Positions 49,020 through 57,904 of a stretch of DNA of 64,000 bases are shown here, in pieces. Below the pieces are notes generated by a model. It ran no database searches and was not told where the DNA came from. It saw nothing but the letters and a program-made list of their open reading frames with translations. The first letter of the stretch is position 1. The number at the start of each line of letters is the position of its first letter. Made by a program: the position numbers and the translations under genes. Source of the DNA: Neisseriaceae bacterium. Lineage in GTDB: Bacteria; Pseudomonadota; Gammaproteobacteria; Burkholderiales; Chromobacteriaceae. The stretch is taken from positions 62,001 to 126,000 of the forward strand of contig JAIYAC010000016.1 of NCBI GenBank assembly GCA_027489245.1, in the 5' to 3' direction.

Positions 49020-50027
49020 TTAGCGCTGGCGCTGCTGCCAGGCGGCGATGATGCGGCGGATGGCGGGGAGGCCCTGCTTGCCGACGCGTTCACCCTCGCG
49101 CATGGCGCGGCGGCGCTGGTCGAAGTCGGCGGCGCCCAGGCCCAGCACCTGCGGGCGCAGGATGACGTCGGCACCTTTCAGCTCGTTGGCGAGCGCAGCC
49201 TGGGTCATGATGGACAGGCTTTGGTCGAAGGTGCCCAGCACGCCGCTTTTGCGCTGCGCCGGCTTGGCGGTGATGTCCACGGCGATGACGATATCCGCAC
49301 CCAGCTCGCGCGCGGCACTCACCGGCACCGGGCTCACCAGGCCGCCGTCTACGTAGCGGCGGCCACGGATAGTCACCGGCTGAAACACATTGGGTATGGC
49401 GGCCGAGGCGCGCACGGCGGTGCCGGTGTCGCCACTACGGAAAACCACGCGCGCGCCGCTGTCAAAATCGGTGGCCACGGCGGCAAAGGTGCGCGGCAGC
49501 TGCTCGATGCGCTTGCGGCCAACCTCGCGGTTCACCATGGCGGCCAGCTTGTCGCCTTTCAGAAAGCCGCCACCGGACAGGCTGAAGTCTTTCAGCTCGT
49601 CTTCGTTCAGCGCCAGCGCGCGGCGGCGCAGCTTGTCGGCGCTGATACCGCTGGCGTAGATGGCGCCCACCACGCTGCCGGCGCTGGTGCCGGTGATGAT
49701 GTCGGGCACGATGCCCTGCTGCTCCAGCACACGGATCACCCCCACGTGGGCAAAGCCCTTGGCGGCACCGCCGCCCAGCGCCAGGGCGATGCGCGGCTTG
49801 CGCACCACTTTTGGCGCAGCGGGTTTGGCCGGTACAGGGTTGGCCGCAACGGGTTTGGCCGGGGCCACCGGCACAGCTGGCGGCGCCTCGGCCACCGGCG
49901 CGCTGGCCGGGGTGGCGGGCAGCGTGACCGCAGGCGGCTGGGCAGCGGGCGGCGCCACGCTGCTACACGCGGCCAACAGCAGCGGGGCCAGGGCGCGCAG
50001 GCTACGCGGCAGGGGCTTAGGCAGCAC
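49020..50027 (-). CDS. Patatin-like phospholipase lipoprotein (copy 1, with Pro/Ala linker)
   Basis: A 335-residue RssA-type patatin. The N-terminus has a lipobox (LAPLLLAACSS), then about 55 residues rich in Pro/Ala/Val, unlike copy 2, and the patatin domain: IALALGGGAAKGFAHVGVIRVLE (oxyanion hole), TGTSAGSVVGAIYASG (GxSxG serine) and the catalytic Asp in YVDGGLVSPVPV. All catalytic residues are present. It is presumably outer-membrane or inner-membrane anchored in the periplasm; the target lipid is unknown. It overlaps copy 2 by 11 nt. Confidence 0.9.
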   Translation of the reverse strand: MLPKPLPRSLRALAPLLLAACSSVAPPAAQPPAVTLPATPASAPVAEAPPAVPVAPAKPVAANPVPAKPAAPKVVRKPRIALALGGGAAKGFAHVGVIRVLEQQGIVPDIITGTSAGSVVGAIYASGISADKLRRRALALNEDELKDFSLSGGGFLKGDKLAAMVNREVGRKRIEQLPRTFAAVATDFDSGARVVFRSGDTGTAVRASAAIPNVFQPVTIRGRRYVDGGLVSPVPVSAARELGADIVIAVDITAKPAQRKSGVLGTFDQSLSIMTQAALANELKGADVILRPQVLGLGAADFDQRRRAMREGERVGKQGLPAIRRIIAAWQQRQR

Positions 50028-50904
50028 GTTTGCGTTTTACCCAGTTATCGATGGCGGCTTTCACCTGCGGCAGCATGGCGCGAGCCACTTTTTCGCCTTC
50101 GGCGATGGCGCTGGCGCGTTCGTCAAAGTCGGCGGCGCCAATGTGCAGCACCGCTGGGCGCAGCACCACGTCGGCCTGTTTCAGCTCCAGGTTCAGCGCG
50201 GTGAGGTTCATGATGTTCAGGCTGCGGTCCAGTAGGCTCAGAAAGCCGCTGCTGGCCTTGCCGGTGGGCTTGGCCGAGATGTCCACGGCGATAACGATGT
50301 CGGCGCCCATTTCACGGGCGGCAATCACCGGTACCGGGCTCACCAGGCCGCCGTCTACATAGCGACGGCCATTGATGGAGACCGGCTGGAACACATTGGG
50401 GATGGCCGCCGAGGCGCGGGCGGCGGTGCCGGTGTCGCCGCTTTTCAGCACCACGCGGGCGCCGCTATCCAGGTCGGTGACCACGGCGCCGAATTTGCGC
50501 GGCAGCTGCTCGATGCGCTTGCCGTCTACCTGCTGGTTCACCAATGCGGCCAACTTCTCGCCTTTGAGGAAACCGCTGGTGGAGAAGGTAAAGTCTTTCA
50601 GGTCGTCTTCGTTGATGCGCATGGCGCGAAAGCGCAGCGCTTCGCCGTCCACACCGCTGGCGTAGATGGCGCCGACAATGCTGCCAGCACTGGTGCCGGT
50701 GACGATGTCGGCCTTGATGCCGTTTTGCTCCAGCACGCGAATCACCCCCACGTGGGCAAAGCCCTTGGCGGCCCCGCCACCCAGCGCAAAGGCGATTTTG
50801 GGTTTGGGCACGGGTTGTTGCACTACCGGGGCAGAGGTCGGCGTGGTGCAGGCGGCCAGGCCTGCCAGCAGGGACAGGGCGGCAAAACGGCGAACAGACA
50901 ACAT
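50017..50904 (-). CDS. Patatin-like phospholipase lipoprotein (copy 2)
   Basis: A 295-residue paralogue of the downstream gene. The signal peptide MLSVRRFAALSLLAGLAACTT has a lipobox LAAC, then a short linker and the patatin core: IAFALGGGAAKGFAHVGVIRVLEQNG, TGTSAGSIVGAIYASGVDG and YVDGGLVSPVPVIAA (read in parts). The core is highly similar to copy 1 through to the C-terminus, so the pair arose by tandem duplication. It begins 11 nt before bioC ends (on the same strand), so it may be transcribed from the biotin genes. Confidence 0.91.
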   Translation of the reverse strand: MLSVRRFAALSLLAGLAACTTPTSAPVVQQPVPKPKIAFALGGGAAKGFAHVGVIRVLEQNGIKADIVTGTSAGSIVGAIYASGVDGEALRFRAMRINEDDLKDFTFSTSGFLKGEKLAALVNQQVDGKRIEQLPRKFGAVVTDLDSGARVVLKSGDTGTAARASAAIPNVFQPVSINGRRYVDGGLVSPVPVIAAREMGADIVIAVDISAKPTGKASSGFLSLLDRSLNIMNLTALNLELKQADVVLRPAVLHIGAADFDERASAIAEGEKVARAMLPQVKAAIDNWVKRKRAA

Positions 50905-50915
50905 AAAGGCTTTTC

Positions 50916-51821
50916 TCAGCGCTTGGGCGCGTTACGGGTAAATTCGATAACCTGCCTGCCGTCGGGCAGGATGGTCGGTTTTTTCTTTGGCTCGCCTTTC
51001 CAGGCGTGGCCGTACAGCACTTCGTAGGTGGCCGGCAGCTGGCCGTTACGGCGGCGCTGCTCGTAGGCGTCTACCACGCGCTGCCAGGCGTGCTTGCCCA
51101 TCAGGCCGCGGCCACGGCCGGCGGTGGCGTTGTGCGCGCCGATGGCCTTCAGGTCGTGCATCACGTCGCGGGCAGTGTCGTAGGTGAGTACGATTTTTTC
51201 CATGTCCATCACCGGCTCGCTGAACTGCGCCGCCATCAGCGCGTCGCCCAGATCGTGCATATCGATAAACTGGTTCACGTGGGTGGCACCGTCGGCCTGG
51301 CCAAAGGCCTCGCGCAGCTCGAACAGCGTGTCCGGCCCCAGCGTGGCAAACATCAGCATGCCGCCTGGCTTGAGCACGCGCTGGAACTCGGCAAACACCT
51401 GATCCGGCACGTTCACCCACTGGATAGTAAGGCTGGACCAGATCATGTCTACGCTGTTGTCAGCCAGCGGCAGGCGCTCGACGTCGGCGCACAGCTGCCA
51501 CGGCTGCTGCGGCTTGAACAGCCGCGACAGCATGCCCTGCCCGGCGCGCTGCTTTTCGCGCGAGGCGGCCAGCATGGCGTGCGCCAGGTCCAGCTCCACC
51601 ACGCGGGCGTCCGGGTAGCGCTGGCGCAAGGCGGCGCTGCCGTAACCGGTGCCGCTACCGGCATCCAGGATCACTTGCGGTTGCAGCTTGATGTAGTCCA
51701 GGCGCTCGGCCATGCGGTCGCACACTTCGCGTTGCAGCACGGCGGCAGCGTCGTAGCTGGCGGCAGCGCGCTCGAACGAGGCGCGGACGCGGGATTTGTC
51801 GGTGTAAAACGCTTCGCTCAT
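50916..51821 (-). CDS. bioC: Malonyl-ACP O-methyltransferase BioC
   Basis: SAM-dependent methyltransferase that caps malonyl-ACP to start pimelate synthesis for biotin. The 301-residue protein has KSRVRASFERAAASYDAAAVLQREVCDRMAERL (family N-terminus, read in parts), the SAM motif VILDAGSGTGYGSAALRQRYP, LELDLAHAML-type motif II (VVELDLAHAMLAASRE), and DMIWSSLTIQWVNVPDQVFAEFQRVLKPGG (read in parts). It overlaps bioH by 4 nt (ATGA), the usual pairing. Confidence 0.95.
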   Translation of the reverse strand: MSEAFYTDKSRVRASFERAAASYDAAAVLQREVCDRMAERLDYIKLQPQVILDAGSGTGYGSAALRQRYPDARVVELDLAHAMLAASREKQRAGQGMLSRLFKPQQPWQLCADVERLPLADNSVDMIWSSLTIQWVNVPDQVFAEFQRVLKPGGMLMFATLGPDTLFELREAFGQADGATHVNQFIDMHDLGDALMAAQFSEPVMDMEKIVLTYDTARDVMHDLKAIGAHNATAGRGRGLMGKHAWQRVVDAYEQRRRNGQLPATYEVLYGHAWKGEPKKKPTILPDGRQVIEFTRNAPKR

Positions 51822-52582
51822 GCGTGTTGTTCCAGGTGGTGGCGCAGGTGGTCGATAAACACGTTCTCATGTGACAAGAACGGCGCATGCGAAGCCTGGG
51901 CAAATTCGTACAGGGTAGCATCCGGCAGGGCATCAGCCAGCCAGCGGCCAGCGCCTATCGGCGTAATCGCGTCACGCGCACCGAAGAACAGCCCTACAGG
52001 ACAATGAATATCGGCAGCAAGTTCCCGCGCATCCGCCGTCAGCAGGCAGGCCAGCGCCGGCAGCAGGCCCTGCGGGCGGCCGTGCGAGAACAGCTGTGCT
52101 TTCAGGTCGGCGAGCGTTTGCCGCGCCGCGGGCGCACCCAGCATCTGTAGCGCCAGAAAGCGCTCCAGCGTGAGCTCGAAGGCGGTATCCAGGCTGGCGC
52201 CCACGCCCTCGATGGCGCTGCGCTGCTGCGCGTGCGGCCAACTGTCATCACGTACAAAACGCGGGCTGGTAGCAATCAGCGCCAGGCTTTTTACCTGCGC
52301 CGGGTAGCGCGCTGCCCAATGCTGAGCGATGAGGCCGCCTAGCGACCAGCCCACCACGTGTACCGGCAGCGGAAAACGCTCGGCCAGGGTGGCGGCGATG
52401 GCGTCGGGGTGAAAGTGTTCGACAGCGGCACTGGCGCCGTGGCCGGGCAGGTCGACGCAATGCACGCAAAAGTCGGCGGCCAGGTTGGCCGCAACGCGGT
52501 CGAATACGCCACCGTGCAGGCCCCAGCCGTGCAGCAGCACCACATCCGGGCCGCGGCCGTGGGTTTCAATAAACAGGCTCAT
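51818..52582 (-). CDS. bioH: Pimeloyl-ACP methyl ester carboxylesterase BioH
   Basis: Alpha/beta hydrolase that removes the methyl group from pimeloyl-ACP methyl ester. The 254 residues (256 in E. coli) show VVLLHGWGLHGGVFD, the nucleophile elbow VVGWSLGGLIAQHWA, the lid region, VGLFFGARDAITPIG (catalytic Asp) and ASHAPFLSH (catalytic His). ATG 52580-52582 begins the conserved region; the open frame continues upstream without homology. It follows the GGDEF-EAL gene across a 97-nt gap holding a long hairpin. Confidence 0.94.
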   Translation of the reverse strand: MSLFIETHGRGPDVVLLHGWGLHGGVFDRVAANLAADFCVHCVDLPGHGASAAVEHFHPDAIAATLAERFPLPVHVVGWSLGGLIAQHWAARYPAQVKSLALIATSPRFVRDDSWPHAQQRSAIEGVGASLDTAFELTLERFLALQMLGAPAARQTLADLKAQLFSHGRPQGLLPALACLLTADARELAADIHCPVGLFFGARDAITPIGAGRWLADALPDATLYEFAQASHAPFLSHENVFIDHLRHHLEQHA

Positions 52583-52615
52583 GGAACAGCCAAGTGGGGG
52601 CAAAGGCGTATTTTC

Positions 52616-52654
52616 GCAATAAGCGCGGCGGAAAGATACCGCCGTGCTTATTGC
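52616..52654. repeat. 16-bp inverted repeat between the GGDEF-EAL gene and bioH
   Basis: GCAATAAGCGCGGCGG, 7-nt loop, CCGCCGTGCTTATTGC: one G-U pair in an otherwise perfect 16-bp stem. No U-run follows on either strand. It lies 25 nt beyond the upstream stop and 34 nt before bioH, so it could be a processing site, an operator or a Rho-independent terminator lacking its tail. Confidence 0.55.
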
Positions 52655-52679
52655 ACTGGCCGCAGCGCGGCGGTGTGGC

Positions 52680-55535
52680 CTAGGCGCTGCGGGCCAGCTC
52701 GGCCGGCATGCCGGCCAGACGCATCCAGTCCAGCTCGGACGCGGGTGCCGGGCGGGCAAAGTAGTAGCCCTGCAGGCGCGGGCAGCCTAGCTCGCGCAGG
52801 GCGCGTACCTGGACTTCGGTTTCCACGCCCTCGGCAACGACCTCCATACCCAGCGCCTCGGCCAGTGCCACGATGGCGCGCACGATGGCGATGGATTCTT
52901 CCTGGCAGTGCACTTCGCGCACAAAGGCCTGGTCGATCTTGAGCACGTCGAAATGGTAGCGGTGCAGGTAGGACAGCGCCGAGTAGCCGGTGCCGAAATC
53001 GTCCAGCGCCAGGCAGATGCCATGGGTCTTGAGCTGGCGCATCACCTCGATGGCGACGTCGGGCACGTCGATCAGCGCGCTTTCGGTCACTTCTAGGTGC
53101 AGGGTACCCGGCGGCAGCTGGTGCTCGCGGATCAGGCGCAGCATCCAGTCCACCAGCTTGGTGTCGTGGAAGTGGGCGCTAGACAGGTTGATGTGCAGGC
53201 ACACTTCGTGGTTGATGGTGCCGTCGGCGTACCAGGCGGCCAGCTGGGCGCAGGCGCGCTCGATCATGTAGCGGTCCAGCTTGAGGATGAGCCCGCTTTC
53301 CTCGGCCATGGGCAGGAAGACACCCGGTGCGATCATGCCCAGCTGGGGGTGGTGCCAGCGTACCAGGGTCTCGAAGCCGGCCAGGCGGCCGCTGTGGCTG
53401 TCCACAATGGCCTGGTAGTACGGCACCAGCTCGCCGTCGTTGGTCAGCGCGTGGCGCAGCTCGGCTTCCAGCGCCAGCTGGTCGGCCTGGTTGCAGCGCA
53501 GGGCGTGGTTGAACAGGGTGTAGCCGTGACGGCCGTTTTGCTTGGTGCGGTACATGGCGTGGTCGGCGTCGCGCAGCAGGTCTTCGGCACGGCTGTAGTG
53601 CTCTTTGCTGGCCAGTACCACACCGACGCTCACCGTGGAGAACACCTCGCGCCCGGATAGCACAAAGGGGCGCTCGAAGGCGGCCACCAGGTCACGCGCC
53701 ACCTGCTCGCATTCGGCCATATCGTCTACCGAGGCCAGCAGCACGGCGTATTCGTCGCCCCCCAGGCGCGCCATGAAGTCGCCAAAACGCAGGCTCTGGC
53801 GGATACGCTGCCCGGCCTCTATCAGCAGCTGGTCACCGATGAGGTGGCCCAGGGTGTCGTTCACCAGCTTGAAGCGGTCCAGGTCGATCAGCAGCACGGC
53901 AAAGCGCTGCTCGGGCGCCAGCTGGAAGTGGTCCCAGCTGCGCTTGAGCACGCGCGAGAAATGGTTGCGGTTGGGCAGCTTGGTTACCGGGTCGTGCAGG
54001 CTGTCGTGCTGCAGCTGGGCGTTGGCCGCATCCAGCGCGTCGCTGCGCTCGCGTACACGTTGTTCCAGGTCGACATAAGCACGCTGCAAGTCGTCCAGCG
54101 CCTGCACGCGGGCCAGGGCGCTGCCGATATGGTTGGCCACGAATTCCAGGATTTCCTGGTCGCGCCAGCTATAGCGAGTGTCCTCCTGATAACTCTGTAC
54201 CGACAGCACGCCGCGCAGCATATTACCGCTGTACAGCGGCACGCCGAGCCAGCTGTGTGGCGGGCTGCCAGCATCATTCTGCATGCCGAACAGCGGGTGG
54301 CTGTGCATGTCGGCCAGCAGCAGCGGGCGGCCGCTGTGCAGCACCTGCTCTACCGGCCCACGCCCGGGCGAGCGCGGCGACAGCTCGGCCAGGCGCAGAT
54401 CGGAGCAGTACGGAAAGCTCAGCTCGTCGCGGCTCTGGTCGTACAGCGCCACCATGCAGTTGCTGGCATCGATGAATTCGGACAGCAAACGGTGCAAGCC
54501 GACAAAGAAGGCTTCCATCGACAGGCTGGTATTGGACAGCTCGGCAATGCGGAACAGCATGTGCTGCAGCTGTTCGCTGCGCTGGCGCTCCACTACCTCG
54601 GCGCGCAGCCTGGCGTTGATACCTTCCAGCTCGCTGGTACGCTGCCATACCTGCTGCTCCAGGTGGGCGCGATAGAGCAGACGGTCCAGCGCGCAAGAGA
54701 TATGGTGCCCGACGTACAGGAAGGTGGATTCATCCGCCAGCGCAGGCGTATAGGCGGGGTCGTAACCCTGGATGACCACCGCGCCCATCACCTTGCCCGC
54801 GCCGCTCACCAGCGGCATGCCCATCCACCAGTGCGGCTGTGTGCCCATGAAGCGGATGCGCTCGCGCTGGCACAGCACGCGCACTTCGTCGCCTTTGAGC
54901 AGCAAAAAGTGGTTTTCGCGAATCAGCCAGGCCGTCAGCGACGCGCTGGGGCCGCGCAACGGGTAGGCGCGGCCAACGTCTGGCGGCTCGCGGTCGCGCT
55001 GGTCAACAAAATAGGGGAAGCGGATCTGCCCGGCTTCTTCGTCAAACAGGGCAATGTAGAAGTTGTCTGCCGGCATCAGGCGGCTGACAGCGCGGTGCAT
55101 GCGTGGCAGGAAGTCGTCCACGCTGTCGGCATGGTTGGCCAGGCGGCTGATTTCCAGCAGGGTTTCGTGGGTAGTACGAGCGATGGCCAGCTCGCCCTGC
55201 ATGCTGCCGGCGACCAGGTGGCCAGACAGTAACACGGCCAGGCGCCGGGTCAGCTCGTCGGCCTGGCGGGCGCCATGCCACAGCAGCCAGCCCAGTGGCT
55301 GGCCGGGGCTACCCAGCGGGTGGCACTGTACCGGGTCCTGCCAGGACAGCTCGCCCGACAATGCCGCGGGCACTGGCAAGCCAGTGCAATCGCCCCGGCT
55401 GGCAAGACATTGCCAGACGGTTCCCGGTTTTCCCCAAACTGCTGCACCTTCAGGAGCCTGCAAGCGGAACAAAAAGTCCAGTGCCGCTTCGGCAGCTTCT
55501 TCTGGTGTAAACAGAAAATCAGCCGTACTGTTCAT
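52680..55535 (-). CDS. GAF-GAF-GGDEF-EAL cyclic-di-GMP protein
   Basis: A 951-residue cytoplasmic protein without transmembrane segments. Two GAF-like domains (about 125-285 and 340-485) are followed by a coiled coil (485-512), a GGDEF domain with intact GGDEY near 592-596 and an RxxD inhibitory site five residues earlier (RFGD), and an EAL domain where EAL reads ETL (GFETLVRWHHP near 720-730). EVTESALI, DDFGTGYSALSYLHRY and KIDQAF are conserved, so both activities remain possible. It splits the biotin genes bioF and bioH on the same strand. A bifunctional or cyclase role is inferred, not shown. Confidence 0.93.
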   Translation of the reverse strand: MNSTADFLFTPEEAAEAALDFLFRLQAPEGAAVWGKPGTVWQCLASRGDCTGLPVPAALSGELSWQDPVQCHPLGSPGQPLGWLLWHGARQADELTRRLAVLLSGHLVAGSMQGELAIARTTHETLLEISRLANHADSVDDFLPRMHRAVSRLMPADNFYIALFDEEAGQIRFPYFVDQRDREPPDVGRAYPLRGPSASLTAWLIRENHFLLLKGDEVRVLCQRERIRFMGTQPHWWMGMPLVSGAGKVMGAVVIQGYDPAYTPALADESTFLYVGHHISCALDRLLYRAHLEQQVWQRTSELEGINARLRAEVVERQRSEQLQHMLFRIAELSNTSLSMEAFFVGLHRLLSEFIDASNCMVALYDQSRDELSFPYCSDLRLAELSPRSPGRGPVEQVLHSGRPLLLADMHSHPLFGMQNDAGSPPHSWLGVPLYSGNMLRGVLSVQSYQEDTRYSWRDQEILEFVANHIGSALARVQALDDLQRAYVDLEQRVRERSDALDAANAQLQHDSLHDPVTKLPNRNHFSRVLKRSWDHFQLAPEQRFAVLLIDLDRFKLVNDTLGHLIGDQLLIEAGQRIRQSLRFGDFMARLGGDEYAVLLASVDDMAECEQVARDLVAAFERPFVLSGREVFSTVSVGVVLASKEHYSRAEDLLRDADHAMYRTKQNGRHGYTLFNHALRCNQADQLALEAELRHALTNDGELVPYYQAIVDSHSGRLAGFETLVRWHHPQLGMIAPGVFLPMAEESGLILKLDRYMIERACAQLAAWYADGTINHEVCLHINLSSAHFHDTKLVDWMLRLIREHQLPPGTLHLEVTESALIDVPDVAIEVMRQLKTHGICLALDDFGTGYSALSYLHRYHFDVLKIDQAFVREVHCQEESIAIVRAIVALAEALGMEVVAEGVETEVQVRALRELGCPRLQGYYFARPAPASELDWMRLAGMPAELARSA

Positions 55536-55624
55536 ACAGTCTTTATTGACCCACTCGTCATCATTAGCGCGCGGTGGCTATTATTCTCGTGTGGTCTTAC
55601 TGCTTGGCACTTTGGGCAGCCGCC

Positions 55625-56776
55625 TTATCGCGCTACCTGCTGTAGCGCAGCCAACAACGCCGCCAAATCACCTGCGGTATGACCCGCCGACAGGGAAACG
55701 CGCAATCTTGCCGTTCCTGCCGGTACCGTGGGAGGCCGAATGGCTGGTATCCACACACCCTGCTCGCGCAGGGCGGCAGCCATTCCTACCGCAGCCTCGT
55801 TACTGCCAATAATAATCGCTTGAATTGGCGAACGGGAAGAGAGCAATCGCAAAGATTTATCCTGCATAAATTGTCGTAATGTCAAAATATGCTGCTGCAC
55901 TTGCTCCCGCCGCCAGCCTTCCTGCTGCATCACCTGCAAACTGGCCAGAATGGCTGCAGCCTGCGCGGGCGGATGCGCCGTGGTGAAAATATACGTCCGC
56001 GCGGTGTTCACTAGCCACTGCACCAAAGCATGGCTGCCAGCGACAAAGGCCCCCGCTACCCCGGCAGCCTTGCCCAGCGTGGCCATGTACACCACACGCG
56101 GGTGGTGCAAGGCGTATTCCACCAGGGCACCACGCCCCTCGCCCAGCAGGCCAAAACCGTGGGCATCGTCCAGATATAGCCAGGCGTCGTAGCGCTCAGC
56201 CAGCGCCAGCAGCTCGCGCAACGGGGCTTCGTCGCCATCCATGCTGTACACCGCGTCGACCGCAATCAGGCGTGTGCGGGCGGGGGTTTTTTGCAACAGT
56301 GCTTCCAGATGGGCGAGGTCGCTATGGCGAAACCGTTGAAAATCGGCCCGAGACAACACACAGGCGTCGTTCAGCGACGCGTGGTTCAGCTTATCGGCAA
56401 ACACCGCATCGCCACGGCCCACCAGGCTGGTAATCACCCCCAGGTTGGCCGCATAGCCGGAGCCAAACACCAGTGCGGCCTCGCAGCCAACCCAGTCGGC
56501 CAGTGCCGCCTCGGCCTGCTGCTGGATGGCAAAGTGCCCGGCTACCAGCTCGGAAGCGCCGGCACCGACGCCCCACTGCTCAATGGCCTGCTGCATCGCG
56601 GCTTTCAGCGCGGGATGGTTGGCCAGGCCCAGGTAGTCGTTGCTGGCAAAGGCCAGGTAGTCGCGGCCATCAATGGTGACGTGCGGCCCTTGCGGGCTGT
56701 GCAGCGCGTGGCGCTGGCGCAAGCGGTGCTCGGCCGCCAGGGCGGCCAGGGCGGGTTCAAGCTGGTCTGGGTGCAT
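55625..56776 (-). CDS. bioF: 8-amino-7-oxononanoate synthase BioF
   Basis: PLP enzyme condensing pimeloyl-ACP with L-alanine. The 383-residue protein has YLAFASNDYLGLANHP, GVGAGASELVAGHFAIQQQAE, DAVYSMDGDEAPLREL, LYLDDAHGFGLLG and the PLP-lysine segment MATLGKAAGVAGAFV. A copy of GGTTGGCCGCA lies directly before and into the ATG, with AAAGG just upstream as ribosome-binding site. It follows bioB across an intrinsic terminator. Confidence 0.96.
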   Translation of the reverse strand: MHPDQLEPALAALAAEHRLRQRHALHSPQGPHVTIDGRDYLAFASNDYLGLANHPALKAAMQQAIEQWGVGAGASELVAGHFAIQQQAEAALADWVGCEAALVFGSGYAANLGVITSLVGRGDAVFADKLNHASLNDACVLSRADFQRFRHSDLAHLEALLQKTPARTRLIAVDAVYSMDGDEAPLRELLALAERYDAWLYLDDAHGFGLLGEGRGALVEYALHHPRVVYMATLGKAAGVAGAFVAGSHALVQWLVNTARTYIFTTAHPPAQAAAILASLQVMQQEGWRREQVQQHILTLRQFMQDKSLRLLSSRSPIQAIIIGSNEAAVGMAAALREQGVWIPAIRPPTVPAGTARLRVSLSAGHTAGDLAALLAALQQVAR

Positions 56777-56806
56777 GCGGCCAACCTTTCTGCAAGATCA
56801 TGAAAA

Positions 56807-56834
56807 AGAGCACCTGCATCATGCGAGGTGCTCT
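56807..56834 (-). terminator. Terminator or attenuator between bioB and bioF
   Basis: AGAGCACCT / AGGTGCTCT (9-bp stem, 10-nt loop), followed on the minus strand by TTTTCATG; the U-run is four or five bases. It lies 26 nt after the bioB stop and 31 nt before bioF, so part of the bioB transcript should end here. Confidence 0.75.
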
Positions 56835-56860
56835 GCATTTAACCAGACGGTCAGACGGGA

Positions 56861-57844
56861 TTACAGCGGCTGCAGGCCCAGCTTGTCCATCAGCGCGCGG
56901 TCGGCGTCCACATCCGGGTTGCCGGTGGTGAGCAGCTTGTCGCCGTAGAAAATGGAGTTGGCTCCGGCCAGGAAGCACAGCGCCTGCATGGCTTCCGGCA
57001 TCTCGCGGCGGCCGGCAGACAGGCGTACATAGCTCTTGGGCATGGTCAGGCGCGCCACGGCGATGGTACGCACGAATTCGGTCCAGTCCAGCGCGTCGGC
57101 GTCATCCAGCGGCGTGCCGCTGACTTTGACCAGGTTGTTTACCGGCACCGATTCCGGCTGCGGCGCCAGGTTGGCCAGCTGCAGGATCAGGCCGGCACGC
57201 TGCTCGCGCGTTTCGTTCAGGCCCACAATGCCGCCACAGCATACCGACAGCCCGGCGCCACGTACCTTGCCCAGCGTGTCCAGGCGGTCTTCGTACTCGC
57301 GGGTCTGGATAATGTCGGCGTATTTGTCCGGCGCGGTATCCAGGTTGTGGTTGTAGAAGTCCAGGCCGGCGTCTTTCAGCTTTTCGGCCTGGCCCTCTTT
57401 CAGCAAGCCGAAGGTGGCACAGGTTTGCAGGCCCAGCGCTTTCACCTGCTGCACCATGTCCAGGGTTTTTTCCAGGTCGGCGTCTTTCGGGCCACGCCAG
57501 GCGGCGCCCATACAGAAACGGCCGGCACCGTTGGCTTTGGCGTTACGCGCCGCCGCCACCACCTCGTCCACGGTCATCATCGGTTGGTTTTCTACCGGCG
57601 TATCGTGGTGTGCCGACTGCGGGCAGTAGCCGCAGTCTTCCGGACAGCCGCCGGTCTTAATGGACACCAGCGTGGACAGCTGCACACGGCTGGGGTCAAA
57701 GTGCTGGCGGTGTACCTCGGCAGCGCGGAATACCAGCTCCATGAACGGCAGGTCGTACAGCGCCTCGATCTCGGCCTGCGACCACAGCGTGGTTTCCGGG
57801 TGCAGCGTAGCTGGGCGGGTAAATTGGATGGTGGCCTGGCTCAT
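56861..57844 (-). CDS. bioB: Biotin synthase BioB
   Basis: Radical-SAM enzyme inserting sulfur into dethiobiotin. The 327 residues show the CxxxCxxC cluster [18 protein letters not shown] near residue 70, then [63 protein letters not shown] and [17 protein letters not shown]. The ATG at 57842-57844 is taken; a TTG three codons earlier is also open. Divergent from comF, with 60 nt between them. bioA and bioD are not in the window. Confidence 0.97.
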   Translation of the reverse strand: MSQATIQFTRPATLHPETTLWSQAEIEALYDLPFMELVFRAAEVHRQHFDPSRVQLSTLVSIKTGGCPEDCGYCPQSAHHDTPVENQPMMTVDEVVAAARNAKANGAGRFCMGAAWRGPKDADLEKTLDMVQQVKALGLQTCATFGLLKEGQAEKLKDAGLDFYNHNLDTAPDKYADIIQTREYEDRLDTLGKVRGAGLSVCCGGIVGLNETREQRAGLILQLANLAPQPESVPVNNLVKVSGTPLDDADALDWTEFVRTIAVARLTMPKSYVRLSAGRREMPEAMQALCFLAGANSIFYGDKLLTTGNPDVDADRALMDKLGLQPL

Positions 57845-57904
57845 GGTGGGCAATCGCTCGTCATTAGAGTAAAAACATGAAACGAATCTTGCGGGAGCCG
57901 GCCC

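Noticed and set aside
49020..50904. Patatin pair as type VI secretion effectors
   Set aside because: No vgrG, hcp, PAAR or immunity genes are adjacent, and both proteins have lipoprotein signals.
56841..56860. CAGACGGTCAGACGG, resembling the Neisseria uptake sequence (TTCAGACGGC)
   Set aside because: Only one such place was noticed in 64 kb, and it lacks the full motif, so it is not an active Neisseria-type uptake sequence.
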